Assembly: GCA_009733775.1 (NCBI GenBank)
Contig: WOGZ01000004.1
Span: 62,001-126,000, forward strand
From: Alectoria sarmentosa
Taxonomy: Eukaryota > Ascomycota > Lecanoromycetes > Lecanorales > Parmeliaceae
DNA length: 64,000 bases
Direction of reading: 5' to 3'
Positions 22,523 to 33,998 of this stretch are shown here, one piece after another. Positions within the stretch are counted from its first letter, which is position 1. Every line of letters begins with the position of its first letter. The translations under genes were made by a program, and so were the position numbers. The notes below the pieces were generated by a model that made no database searches, had not been told where the DNA came from, and saw nothing but the letters and a program-made list of their open reading frames with translations.

Positions 22523-23049
22523 GAGGCATGAGGGGTGGAAAGATGGGTTTGGACTGGGGGGGTTGGGTAAGAAGTGATCGGGGCATCAGCGATGGCCAGG
22601 TTGGAATGTATCAGAGCTACAGAGCTTAGCTTATTAGAATGGACAGCTGTACTAGTGATACAGAATGCTCTATAGCTATTCAAACAGAGGTCGGTCTGTC
22701 AAAGTACAAGGTACTTCATTTTCCAGTGACTTTGGTCGTATTTCATTCGAATACCTGTCCAATTTACTAGAGCTTGAACCATTCAGCCATCACCAGCAAC
22801 TCAGCTGTCAGTTGACTGATAATAGCCCTGAGTCATTTTCAGGGCAATGTTTTGGTGGGGTAATTATTACATCACTCGCCTTGATGCAGCCTCGCGTGAA
22901 AGCTGTATGGTCGCCACAATCAACTGTCTCGCATTTGAATCTTTCCTCCACCATTTCCTCTCTTCACTTCGAGCATCAACAAAAGCATTCATAATTACTC
23001 GCAAGACACATAATTCACAAATCCCAATAACAAAGCCACTCATTCGGTG
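22523..23049. other. Intergenic between the two hydrophilin-like genes
   Basis: No coding sequence supported. It should hold the promoter of the downstream gene; no motif was assigned. Confidence 0.5.
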
Positions 23050-23942
23050 ATGGAAATGCAAGGCACGCCCATTGGGTCGACAGACCAGGGCATGAAGGTA
23101 AGCGAGAGCTCCCGCCTTCAGTCCCAGGCCTTTTTAATTCTCAACTCACTTCCTTATCACTTCTTCTCTTGAATGCTCATGCTGAGCTATTCAACCAGAA
23201 CACATCAGACCCCGAACGCTATTCGAACCCCACCAGTGAAGGTGCCGGTGCTGTTGCCTCCGACTCCCTAGCCGCAGAATCAGCGCGCTCTGGCGGCAAA
23301 TTCGGCGAGAACCGTGACTCAAATCCTCTCTCAGTCGCAGGGGGCAGTTCCACCTTGAACAACACCGACACCTCGGGTGCCAAAGTCCTCGCACCTGCGT
23401 CCAATGCCGCAGAACGTGAAGAGAAAGAATCATTGGAGGAAACCCCGGACGAGGCGAAAGGCTCACATGGAAAGAAGTATCCCGAGGGTGCGGATGGACA
23501 GTCAGACATCCCGGGCCACAGCCTCGACGGGAAGCCTGCATCGGGATTACGTGGAGTGACTGGCCCAAGCAGTTCGATGGGCACTTCTGGCCAGATGGCT
23601 GGTAGCGACAATAAATCTGGTCCAACTGAGAGTACGCTCAAAGGGGAGGGTAGTTCGGATGTGGATGCTGCGCCTGGATATGTAGCAAGTGTGGTGTCTG
23701 AAGCCAACAAGACTGGCAAGCCAAAGGGGAAGAACATTACAGAGGGCGGATTTGACGATGATCCGAGCAACAATGCGAGTTTCAATTCTGAGATTGGGAC
23801 CGAGAACGATCCAGGGAGGAAGGCGGAGGGTGATATGCAGAAGATGGCTCAGAGTGCGAGTGGAGGAACTGGACCAAGGCAAGCGCCGGGGGAGAGCGAC
23901 GGTAGCCAGTACGATGTGTTGGACACTGATCAGGCTGCTTGA
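23050..23942 (+). CDS. Gly/Ser/Asp-rich hydrophilic protein, stress-type
   Basis: Two exons, 23050-23097 (MEMQGTPIGSTDQGMK) and 23199-23942; 263 residues. The acceptor (ttcaaccag) gives the join MK-NTSDPERYSNP in phase. The protein is almost free of hydrophobic residues and carries spaced conserved-looking blocks: DPERYSNPTSEGAG, GGSSTLNNTDTSGA, GKPKGKNITEGGFDDDPSNN and GPRQAPGESDGSQYD. It has no catalytic domain. From memory, similar proteins are common in Pezizomycotina next to other stress genes. A desiccation or osmotic protectant role is inference only. Confidence 0.78.
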
Positions 23943-25049
23943 GGACTCTCGATGGACAGCAAATTGTCACCATTGGGTGTTGCATGCTTGGCTTCAAGGC
24001 GGAACTCATAAAGGATACCAACGGTGCCACACAGAGCATGGTGTGAGCGAACGTAGAGCTAGCATCAGAACGACACGTTGAAAGCATTTCCATCCTACTC
24101 TTCTCTAAGAACGATCCAAGTACGCTTGTTCACTCCACAAATTTCTTGGGCGAACTGACTTTGGCTTACTGCAACGAGATCTCTTTGGACAGGCAGAACA
24201 CCCAGCTTAGAGTAATGGGCGGCTCAGCTCGATGCAGGATCAGAAAGACAAATTCAAAGCATACCCGTCCTGCTCTTCCATGAAAGTTCTCGAATTTGCT
24301 CGCCAACGCATTATAGTCCCAGCTGAGATGGTTTTGGCTGACTGAGACAAACCCTTCTCCGACAAGCTGCGCCTCCAGAAACGTGGAATGGGCTCCTCAG
24401 CTTGAGGTAAGCCTGCACAGAAGTTCAAATGTCCCAAAGTAAAAAGATACTCTTCCATTTGTGCGGGCTATACGTCGAGCAGCTTTCGCCATCGAGATCT
24501 CTCCATGCCGTCGATGAATGTTTCCATCCACGGATTTCCCTCCAATCCTTCTGCTCTAGAGCTTTCAGCATCCATTCCGGCACGCAGCTTCCATGCGTGT
24601 CCCCGTTCTTAACAAAATGTGATATGGTCTTGACAAAAATGCTCAGATAACGAAGACGGCATGGGCTGGCCGTCACTCTGGAGTATATTACCGTTCTTAC
24701 TTCTGAACGGCAGTCGAAATTTGCTCAGAACCTGGTATCGACTAATCTGGCAGGTGAGAAAAGGACTCAATGTAACCGTCTGCAAAGCCGTTGAGGAATA
24801 CGAGCTTCGTGCTCTAGCTCGAAAATTCTTTGGGCAATGAGAAGACACTAAGCGGATGGTCTGGAGGACGATGGTAGGTCTTGACGAGGCTGAAGGACCG
24901 TGCGGTAGGAATACAACTTGGAGCATGGAAACAGACATGATGACTGGGCCTGGTCCGGCTCCTTCCGTTGCGATCGGCGAGGCCTTGTGAAGGACCTTGA
25001 TGATGAAGAGACCGTCGGTAAAGCCAGTCCGTGCTTACGCAGAGACCGA
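23943..25049. other. Intergenic, no supported gene
   Basis: Short minus-strand frames (24240-24458, 24425-24676, 24609-24938) overlap but show no family features and no convincing splice joins. The region may include degraded coding DNA; nothing firmer can be said. Confidence 0.4.
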
Positions 25050-26228
25050 TCACAGGCGTCGATAGAGATGGAGTTGGTACCTCATGTCTTCCAAACTAAC
25101 AGGGTAGCGTAATTCAGTGGACAATCTAAACCACTCGGACTCTTTGGTTTCTAATTTTTCCCATTGCCGTTCTGCCGAAGCATTTTTGCTAGTGCCAATC
25201 GCAGCTGATTCAAGGAGCGTGTGATCCAGAAGCCATTGCATAGGATATCTTCTTCGCGTACCGCCGTCATCTGTACTGGACGTCCCCCCAATGTTGATGG
25301 TAGAGTAGCTGCCAGGGCTATCTACTACCAGGAGCAGAGCTCCCGGCGCTAAGAGCATGGTGAGAGACAAGAGCAGGGTAGTGGTGGAGCTGATGGAAGT
25401 GCTATACAGCTCGTTGAGGGTGAACATCAAAGTCACAAGGACGGCATCGGTAAAGCCGGTTGCTAAATCCTCGTTTCTCATTTTGAGGACGTCTTGCTGC
25501 ATGAAGTCCAACGTGCAAGCCGCAGGGCTGATCAATGCAGCGTTTGCGACCTTGGCTGCAGATGAAGAATAGTCGGATATTGGAGGCGCTGCAGTCATGC
25601 ATGAGTGGAGCTCTTTCAGTACCGTGGACCAAGCAGCAATGTCTATAGCTTTGATAGCAAAAGATGGTGGTGAGCGCTTAGAATTATGCTCCGGATCAAT
25701 ATTATTGAGATTGGCAGAGGAATGGGCAATCATGTGCAGGTATCCGCCTAACGCTACTAGCTCAGCGCCTGCACCTCCGCCAATACAGACGATTTGTTTG
25801 GTCGAGAGGGATTGCGCGTGAGAGGTGGCCAATGGCAGCTCTTGGGAATCGCGCTCGGGGTCTCCCGCCTCGAGGGGATATTTTGACAAGACATGGCAGA
25901 ATATGTGAGTGTAGGCTAGCGCTCTGTTTGGGCTCCATCTCATCGCATAGGCTTCACGGAAGGACAGGTGCGCGAATGCATTGTTGAAGTCCCGGTTGAA
26001 AAGATGCTGCTTGATCTGCTGCACGATTGCAGGAAAGCGGGAATCGAAGTGGGGTGCAAAGGTGTTGCTGAAAAGAAGCAAGAGGAGCTGCTGCAACTCC
26101 ATTGGCACCTTGTTGGATAGGGAAGGTTCTCCTGTCTTCACGGGCTTCATGATGGGCATGGGATTTGGTGGCTTCACAGTTGGCTTATGATTGGCAGAAG
26201 TGTTCCGAGAGGGCATGGTGGAGGGCAT
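25050..26228 (-). CDS. BMT6: 25S rRNA (uridine-N3) methyltransferase, Bmt6-like
   Basis: Intronless, 392 residues from the first ATG at 26228; a second ATG at 26216 is also possible, and the frame upstream is closed by a stop. The protein has a SAM-binding glycine-rich loop (QIVCIGGGAGAELVALGG, about residues 145-160), an acidic end of strand 2 (IKAIDIAAW) and the terminal block YPVSLEDMRYQLHLYRR, which is typical of the Bmt6/DUF3115 methyltransferase family. In yeast Bmt6 methylates one uridine of 25S rRNA in the nucleolus. The match rests on motif order and the C-terminal signature. Confidence 0.82.
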   Translation of the reverse strand: MPSTMPSRNTSANHKPTVKPPNPMPIMKPVKTGEPSLSNKVPMELQQLLLLLFSNTFAPHFDSRFPAIVQQIKQHLFNRDFNNAFAHLSFREAYAMRWSPNRALAYTHIFCHVLSKYPLEAGDPERDSQELPLATSHAQSLSTKQIVCIGGGAGAELVALGGYLHMIAHSSANLNNIDPEHNSKRSPPSFAIKAIDIAAWSTVLKELHSCMTAAPPISDYSSSAAKVANAALISPAACTLDFMQQDVLKMRNEDLATGFTDAVLVTLMFTLNELYSTSISSTTTLLLSLTMLLAPGALLLVVDSPGSYSTINIGGTSSTDDGGTRRRYPMQWLLDHTLLESAAIGTSKNASAERQWEKLETKESEWFRLSTELRYPVSLEDMRYQLHLYRRL

Positions 26229-27906
26229 GCTAGAGGGCAATGGAATGCTATGTTGTGCATGAGCAAGCTGCGTCGACAGCGGCACTTTGCTCCTCTACAA
26301 ATTTGCCGTCTTCGGTCCTGCTCGGTCGTTCCAAATACTGGACGGAGAAGAGGTCTCGATATATCGAATCGGGCCTAGCTCCCGCTCTAGCTTGATGCAC
26401 ATCGTCGGTGCCGGGTTAACCTAAAATCCGCCTCCCGAGGTCTCATAGTCTGATCTTATCATCTTCTTGATCTGCCCCTCCCTGGGTGCCTGGTCAACAT
26501 CAAGCCTTGATCCTTTTTCCGACTCCGACCAAGTTACTCCATTGTCCCTCACAGCCCTTGATTGCTGCAAAATCTATAATCTCCTGCAAAGAGGCCCCTA
26601 CTCTACTCTACTCTACTCTTTTCGCACTCGTATACAACACCTGCAGGGTCCCAACATTTGACACCACTCAGGCTGGCCGCATGGGCCTCCTCTCTTCACT
26701 AGCGTGCACTTGCAACACCCACCTGATTGCTGAAAAGTATTCGGTCATGCCAACCTCACTTTTCTCTATTTTCCGTGCATCTGGCGTCTACCCCCACTCT
26801 CCTCTGAATGTACAGCTCTTCTTCTCAATAATCGCTTGTCATTGATACACTTGTCTGTGGTACGCTCGTCTCGGCTTTTTTTGCTGCCATGAAAAGAGAC
26901 TCAATTTGCCACCATCATTTCGAGCCCACCTTACCATCATCTACCTTAGGGCTTGCATGACTGCGCTGTGACTTGTATGTACATTGGTCCCCACGGGCCA
27001 AACCTTCTTTTCAAGACTTGCCTTGTGGCAGAATAAGCACCATGTGTGAATGTCTTTCATGTTGAATCTGGCTGCTATTGCTCTACACCGCGATTGTCCA
27101 CAGTCTGTTTATGTTATCTAGAACGTTAGAAATTCTATGACTGTCTTAAGATGGTCTGTGAAGGTTAGTAGTAGTCTCGGACAAGTACTTATCATCTCCT
27201 TTCTATAAAGTCCCAATTCGATCAGCCGCTGTTGCCAAGCCTTCGCTAGCGTCATGTAAATGGCAGTATGCAGAGGGTCTCTCCTGCGGCCTGGCATAGC
27301 AGCCAAGTTTGCAGTCTCTCACGCAATTCAAAATCTCCGCCGGAACGTTTGATTGAACGCAATGTTAAACTTTTGGAACGGTTTGTATGCAAGTACAACG
27401 GCTGGTACATCCATCATCCCACATGGCGTAAGGTAGCTGGCCTCCCCACCGTCAATTCAGATTCGTTATCCCCGATCTTCAATGATAAGGCAAGTCCGTG
27501 AGCCGAGCTTCTCTAAATGTTAGGTTGAAGGAAGCTTGTCCATATGTGCATGCATGCATGCTGCATCCGACCCCAAATGTCTCCACCGTCAACAGACAGT
27601 AATGTGTGGATCCTAAGTGATAGACCTTGGCCAGGCGGGCCAACGGCCTGGTCCTCATGACCTTTTTCCCTCAATACTAAGTTGCGTTGAAGATATTGCA
27701 GTGCCTGACAAGAGTTCTCTCAAAGGGGATCCTTTCCACATAAAGGATATCCATTCCTATTATCTCGTACTTTATCAGCAAGACAGAATCAACCGTCAAC
27801 CAGCATCCAGACTCCTAGCACAAATCCCTCGACTGTTATCATTTGATATCATGTCTTCAATCTCCGGCTGACACCCTCCTTCTTCACCCTTCCGCTGTCA
27901 GCTACA
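26229..27906. other. Long intergenic region upstream of the terpene cyclase
   Basis: Pyrimidine-rich plus strand from about 26460 to 26900. Scattered short frames without family features. It should contain the terpene cyclase promoter; no operator was assigned. Confidence 0.45.
26598..26619 (+). repeat. Short (CTACT)n array
   Basis: About four tandem copies of ctact. Confidence 0.7.
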
Positions 27907-29420
27907 ATGGGTGTAGGCCACATTGAAGCTAAGGCCGCTTGCCGTGATGGGCTTGATACCCGATCAGGCATTTGGAAGACCATCCAACGATGGGTGGGAC
28001 GAATCCTCTGTTTTGATGCTCCAACCACTTCTCCAACCATCTCAAGCGCCTCCTGTTCTCTTCTGCAGACGCAGACAGATGAAGACGACTACTTAGCGAG
28101 ACAGGTTCAAGAGATCTACAGTAATCCTCATAATTGGTACGGCCGTATCTTTACTAATCATACTTAGAACCTAGTTTCTATGCCTCTCCCTCGCCGCACT
28201 GCGGCCAACTTACTCGCATGTCTGTCTGCAGTGAGGTACTGGGCCAGAAATATGGTCTCACCCTACCTGTTCCTCTTGCCAGTGCTCCAGTGACCGGAGA
28301 TAGTCGGTCAACCATCGACCTATCCGCATTCTTGGACGATCTACCCTCTATTGTTGAACCAATCATCAAGAAAACGAGCCCGGAAACCCTCGTTGAAAGG
28401 ATGTTCCCAGCGTTGACAAGTCATCCTGGAGCTCGCTATCTCGCCGCTTGCTTTTGGTGCTGGCTTTGTATCCTCGACGGTAAGCTGCATCTTGACACCT
28501 GTCAAAACCTTAGCCGTCGACGCTTGTTTTCAATCTTGCCACTTAGACTCCATCATCAATAGCTCAGTGGCTAATTGCATAGTAGACCTGACCGAAGGCA
28601 AGGATACGACAGTTGCCCTGCAGCAATGCATCGTAGTTCTATGCCTCTCTCCCTACGATCAAACGCCTCTTTCTCCCTTGGTCTCACGCCTCATGGGTGG
28701 TCTCCGACATGCCGTTCAGATGGTCTCCATTGCCAAGCCAAATTCCGTTCATGGAGCAGATATAATTTTTGAGCCATGGAAAACGGTTTTCTGGTTCGAG
28801 GTGCAAGCGGTTGCCCGTGCCTTACTAGGAGAGAATGATCTGGAAGACGCCAAATTCACGATGATTCAATGGCTGGACCTGCGTGTAGTCACAATCTCCG
28901 GTAATTGCCACGTTTTTCTTTCCGATTTTATTCTCTTCTCTGCTGTCCTCGATGATACATTTTCGCCCCCCTGACTGTATATATATCCCCTTCGCCGTCT
29001 CTCTTTGGTATTCATCACAAGCTAATACATATATACCTTTCCACAGCGAGACCTCTGCTGGTCTTACTCGGCGCTTCTTGCGGTCTGTCGGTCACCTCCG
29101 ACACCTTGACCGCCGGTCCACTCGCGAACCTTTCGTTGATTCTCGGTCTCGAGAATGACGTTCTAGGTTTCGACAAGGACCACACCGCGAAAAACCCTCT
29201 CTCCGCCGTGCAGTTGCTGATCCGCGATGGATGGCCCACGAAAAGGTCACTCCTACGGATGGCGCACCATCATGACAGTCTGGTGAAGGAATTGGTCATG
29301 GCAAGGAACCAATTCAGAGGTTCCGATGCTGTGAGGCTGTACGTGAACACAGCCGCCAGTTGGCCCAATGCCATGACCGATTGGATGTTGTCTTGTGAGC
29401 GCTACAAAGTAAGCGCCTGA
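27907..29420 (+). CDS. Class I terpene cyclase-like protein
   Basis: Four exons, 27907-28136, 28232-28479, 28547-28900 and 29047-29420; 401 residues, phases all consistent. The class I terpene synthase elements appear in the right order. An aspartate-rich motif spans the second intron (LDDSIIN, Asp159-Asp160, with Asn164 in the outer place). A pyrophosphate-sensor-like Arg272 sits in WLDLRVVTIS. An NSE-like motif reads NDVLGFDKD (Asn314, Gly318, Asp322), and a terminal Arg396-Tyr397 pair follows. Normally the NSE triad is N-S/T-E; here Ser is Gly and Glu is Asp. Length and the C-terminal RY pair fit a sesqui- or diterpene cyclase without prenyltransferase domain. The product cannot be predicted. 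No P450 or other tailoring gene lies beside it, so it may act alone. Confidence 0.8.
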
Positions 29421-30622
29421 GACCCATACGCATCCAAAAAACCCTTTTTATGACTGTGGAGACCGGGAGCATCCACTTTGTTCTGTTCGACAACTCACTA
29501 CTCAAGAATCCAAATCCCAACACTCATCACTACCTACCTATAAACGCCTATTTATCTGAGACCTTATCACTACTAGTAAAGCCCAGTAATCAGCACCGAT
29601 ACTTTAATCTACAACAGTGCGCACAATTTAGAACTGGGCGAAGCACTCATCACCACAGCTCGCAATCATCACCTCATTACTGCCGTCCCAACTCCAACCT
29701 CCAACTCCAACAGACATTATGGGCGGGAGATTTTGTCTTGGATACCGTTGAAATACTTGCCTCTACCATTGCTACTTGCTTGGATTTTATTGGCGAAGCG
29801 CTCGCTGTACGAAGATACCCCAATTCAAGAGTTCTAGAGCAGAACTCTTGACGCGATTTTTGACTGTATGTATCTAAACAAAACAAAACAAAACAAAACA
29901 AATTTGAACCCTGACAGCCATTCTTGTCCCAAGAACGATGCAACTGTCCAACTGATTATGCCTCATCCATGATATGTCCATCGACGCTCGTCGTGTTGCG
30001 GCGTTTAAGTAGCCGTCGATGGAATATATGTAAAGCGTACTGTACCAACGTGATTCTTCCACAGGCCGTTCCCTCTGCGTGCTACCGTGGCTTTCCTTGT
30101 TCAAAAGAAGAAAAGTCAACCACGACGACGATGGACTGGCGACCTGTTAGGGATGTGTCACTTCTTACGGATTCGAGCATTTCAACGAAGGAATGCCTCG
30201 CATGGTAGATTGAGTTGTAGGGTATTGACCGAACCAGTTGCCTCCTTCCTGCTCTGGCGGTCCATCGTCTACGACACGCCCTGAGATTCTCGTCGTGACG
30301 GTGGATCGGAGGACATGGACGGAAAGGAAATCGGTCGAGAGCGAGATGGGGACAAGGAGTTGTCGCGGATATATACTGCGCATAAACCGCATTTATGTTC
30401 GAATTTGAGTAGCTATCTCAGCAATTACATGGTGCCCCTTCCAGCATCTCAACCACCATCCCTTCTCCAAGTATCCCCCTTCTTCGTAGATGTTGACTTT
30501 TGGACAAACGGCTGTGACTCCTCCCTCCCAACTTCCAGTTACGTACGTTCTCCTCTGAAAGACGGCGGACAGGAGGTGCAACCAAAAGGAACGCAGGCTA
30601 TGCGAACAATCAAAGCGGTCTC
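29421..30622. other. Intergenic, nothing coding recognised
   Basis: Open frames of up to 133 codons (29450-29851) have no family features and biased composition. An AAACA pentamer array lies near 29876. Confidence 0.45.
29876..29902 (+). repeat. (AAACA)5 array
   Basis: Five tandem aaaca units; visible directly. Confidence 0.85.
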
Positions 30623-31648
30623 TCACATCATCATCGCAACTCCCACAGCACCTCCAACCACAAGCACCATCTCCTTGCACCATCCTCTCGTCATTGGCGC
30701 TTCTGCAGTCTGGATTCCAGGATTTCCGGAAGATGATCCCGTAGTTGCGACGCCCGCTGTGCCTGTGGGCGTATCTGCCGCAACTCCACCTGCACCGACG
30801 ACAGTCACGGCTGTGACCACGGATTGGCTGCCATTAGGCAGTGTACTCGTGTGCACGACGGTACTGGTCAAGGAAGATTCTGTCTTGCTGCCTGAGGTGG
30901 TTGAGCTTCCGGGTGAGGGTGAGATGGTATGTACTCCGCCGCCGATCGTGGAGACGATGGTGAGGCCTACGCTGTTGGTACTCGTGATGAGTTCACCATG
31001 TGTGAGGGAGGCTGAGGTGGTGGTGGTCGTGGAGGGTGATTCGCCTGCAGAGGTTGACGTTGACGTTGATGTGGTTGAGCCTGAGCCAGCAGCAATTGCT
31101 CCGTTGGATGATGTACTGGTCGACGTTGTGGTAGAAGGTGCGTTGGAGCTGGCGCCTGCAGATGTCGTGCTCGTATCTGAGCTTGGACTTGAAGTTGCGC
31201 TCGAGGACGTCTCTCCACCTTGAGGCACGGGTATGGCTACGCCCGTTGTGGATGACCCAGGAACATTGGCGGCAGGTGTTGTGGTCGTTGTCGTCCCGTT
31301 GCTTATTTCTTGGGCGCGCTTCGCCAAATCCTGTTTGATGTCCTCCATAACGGTGCGCTTGGCAATTTTCACAACGCTTGTGGCTAGGGATGGCTCATCT
31401 TTGTGTATGGCTTCCACCGCCATGCGGTCATCCTGGAACATGCCATGCTGGAACTTCTTCGGCGAAAGATCGTGCAACGCAGCATGTAGGGACGGTGCAT
31501 CCACTTGATCCAACAGCTTTTGAAGTCCCGCGAAGCCCGAATGCTCCTCTTGATCTTGCGGTCTTTGGTATGGTCGGTGTGCGTATACCAAGGAGGAGAA
31601 GAGGGTGAGGAGTAGGGATATGGATAGGATGTTGCGTATCGAATGCAT
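30623..31648 (-). CDS. Secreted Ser/Thr-rich protein, probably GPI-anchored
   Basis: Intronless, 341 residues from the ATG at 31648, chosen because it places a clear signal peptide at the N-terminus (NILSISLLLTLFSSLVYA, likely cleaved before HRPYQRP). A short globular-looking segment of about 110 residues follows (with LQKLLDQVDAPSLHAALHDL), then about 170 residues dominated by Ser, Thr and Gly, as in O-mannosylated wall proteins. The end has a hydrophobic tail (MVLVVGGAVGVAMMM) after a small-residue stretch, fitting a GPI attachment signal. A long antisense frame (30315-31223) is a side effect of the repetitive Ser/Thr codons. Confidence 0.85.
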   Translation of the reverse strand: MHSIRNILSISLLLTLFSSLVYAHRPYQRPQDQEEHSGFAGLQKLLDQVDAPSLHAALHDLSPKKFQHGMFQDDRMAVEAIHKDEPSLATSVVKIAKRTVMEDIKQDLAKRAQEISNGTTTTTTPAANVPGSSTTGVAIPVPQGGETSSSATSSPSSDTSTTSAGASSNAPSTTTSTSTSSNGAIAAGSGSTTSTSTSTSAGESPSTTTTTSASLTHGELITSTNSVGLTIVSTIGGGVHTISPSPGSSTTSGSKTESSLTSTVVHTSTLPNGSQSVVTAVTVVGAGGVAADTPTGTAGVATTGSSSGNPGIQTAEAPMTRGWCKEMVLVVGGAVGVAMMM

Positions 31649-33998
31649 GTTGAGAAGGTGTCGCTCTGCACTCAATCGCTGAGGAGAATATGTCTCGAGG
31701 GTATATGCGGCAAAAGAACTGTAGGCGCTGCTAGTCAATATAGGTACAATGATGAAACACAAGTAAGCTTGCCAACTGTGCCGCGGTCAAAAAGAGCTCC
31801 TGCTGCGAAGGCTCGAGCAAATGGTGAAGGTGCGACGAACCTCTAGGTGATGCCGAGGCGGCGAACGAGTGACAGAAGCAGATAGATCTTTCTTGTGCGG
31901 ACAGCAAGAATATTGTGTTATGGTACTACGATGGAGTGTGGATGGTGAAGGCAGGGACGTCAAGTCCTAAAGCTGAGATGAGGCAAGCGAGGGTGATTAC
32001 GACGAAGGCTGGGAAGGTCCTTCAGCGCAGTCCAATCATAGAATGGATGAGGATGAGTTGTCTGACACGAAGTACGAAAATAGCAGACCCAATGCCTGCG
32101 TCAGACGGCTGAGGATGAAGATGACTTTCAGGAATACGAGCAAAATCAGAGGGAAGCTTGACGGGAAGTGCCAAGTGCCAAGTGCCAGTTGCCAAGTGCC
32201 AAGCTTCTTTTCGGGAGTAGCGTAGCGTCTCTTCTATTGTCGGATCGTGATATCACAGTGAGGATATAACATTGCTAGTAGTACTCAACTGTAGTATTCT
32301 ATTGTAGCACTCTCTTGACTCGATAACATCTCCTATGAGAAACAGGTAGTTGAGGAATAAGAATAATAGATCAAATCAGAAGCCCGTTGTCATACTCGAA
32401 TTCAAATTGGGGGTACGGAGTCAGGCTGATTTTGCTTTGAACATGCCAAACGAATTTCCTTGCTTAACCTCCATCGATTATATACACAAGACGTTTGACT
32501 TGATTGCAGTAATATTTCCCTCTGCCGCAATAGTAATAGCCCTGATTCAAGGAGTGTGAAGATAGTACAACAATTAAGAAGCTATCTGCTTGCTGCAAGG
32601 ACATTGAATTTATTCGCAACAGGCTCTCTTCCAAAAAAGCCTAATCTATTTGACACCAACGATATCTGACTCGCTCGCAGCAATTTGGACCTCGAAACGT
32701 GATCCCTTGGCTATAACTGTCTTCTCTTACTTACAATTCTTCGAGGAAGACTTTGCCCATCATCTTTGCTCGCCATGTAGAATTCGCAAATCCTCTCTCT
32801 GCCATTTCTTTGTTACAGACAAGTAAATTGAACACTTACTTGTTACTGGGTCCCTCTCCTTGGCTTACATTCATTGGCAACAATGGGGTACCACCTTCAG
32901 AATGAGTGTTCCTGGAAATACAGGTATCAATATCACAGCAGGTATTGGTGCCTTGTTCTAAGTAATAGCTTCTGCTTTACTACAACAGATGACCTTGTCT
33001 TCCCTCTCCCGCACAAGATCTTCAGCTCTAACTTCTTCGGAATCTACCTCAAGCTCTTTTCCTTTGGCAAAGAAGCGGTGGAGTTTGGGAATGAGCAGGA
33101 ACAAGAGACAAGGAAGAGTCGTGGTCTAAAGAAGATACCCCGTGGAAGACGGCACCAGGACACACTAGCATAGGGGACGTAGTGTAAATGTGTTGGGATT
33201 TGACGATGTATTGTCACGAGACACGATCTTGCAGAAAGGGTGCATGCAAGTTCTGTTCTGGGGGAAGGGAGCCTAAGTATGCACCGAGGATTTACGAAAG
33301 TCACCCAGAAGAATGATATTTTTGCTATACTCAAAGTCCATAGTGATGGATACCAAGGGAGTCCCAAAAGAGAACACATCACGCAAGGTGCAGAAAGAGA
33401 ACAAATCGTGGCGAGGAGCGTCAACAGTCCCAATTGCAGAGGTAGAAGTCTCGTGGATTTTGACACGGAGGACGGGGCCTTTCTATCCCTGAAACACTCA
33501 TTCAATCCTCCGCTTAGATTGACTACACACAGCTTGCGAGAAGAAGAAAGTTGGCTTGATAACCATTGAATGTACAAAACTTGAACAAGAAGGCAGCACC
33601 GCAGACCACCCTCTGTTCTGACCTTTTGCCCGTTGTCTTTGAGCAGAGACTGTACCAGAGATTGACACGCATCTGAATGGTCATGCATAGCGATCTACGA
33701 AAGGGTCCATCAGTAGTTGGCATTCAGGCATAGACCTCTAGATCATTCCTTGCAAGCGGGGAACTTGTTTCAGAGTCCGTTGTATGAGAAACGTGACTAT
33801 CTAGACAGGCAAAAAAGATCGGCCGACGACCCAGCCGCGAAGAATCCTACAGGCAGAACAGTCTCTCCAATCAATCGAAACAGGGGTATCCTTCCATTCC
33901 AACCCATATCATTCCCTTCCCTCATATTTTCTCAACAATCTTTTGGCACATGGAACAAAAACGACATCTCGAGGTCATCACGCTCCCACTCTTCATCG
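31649..33998. other. Long intergenic region
   Basis: No gene is firmly supported. A possible 68-residue two-exon frame (32902-32923 plus 32989-33173) is noted among the findings. A minus-strand frame of 214 codons (33044-33688) has no domain. A short tandem repeat is listed separately. Confidence 0.4.
32166..32203 (+). repeat. Short (GTGCCAA)n repeat
   Basis: About five tandem copies of a 7-bp gtgccaa unit, one of them altered. Confidence 0.7.

Noticed and set aside
24240..25049. Overlapping minus-strand frames as a possible spliced gene
   Set aside because: No exon joins or family motifs could be found.
30315..31223. 302-codon plus-strand frame
   Set aside because: Mostly antisense to the Ser/Thr-rich GPI protein; repetitive codons keep it open. 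No family features.
33044..33688. 214-codon minus-strand frame
   Set aside because: No domain, odd Cys/Leu-rich composition, and no splice or start context supporting a gene.
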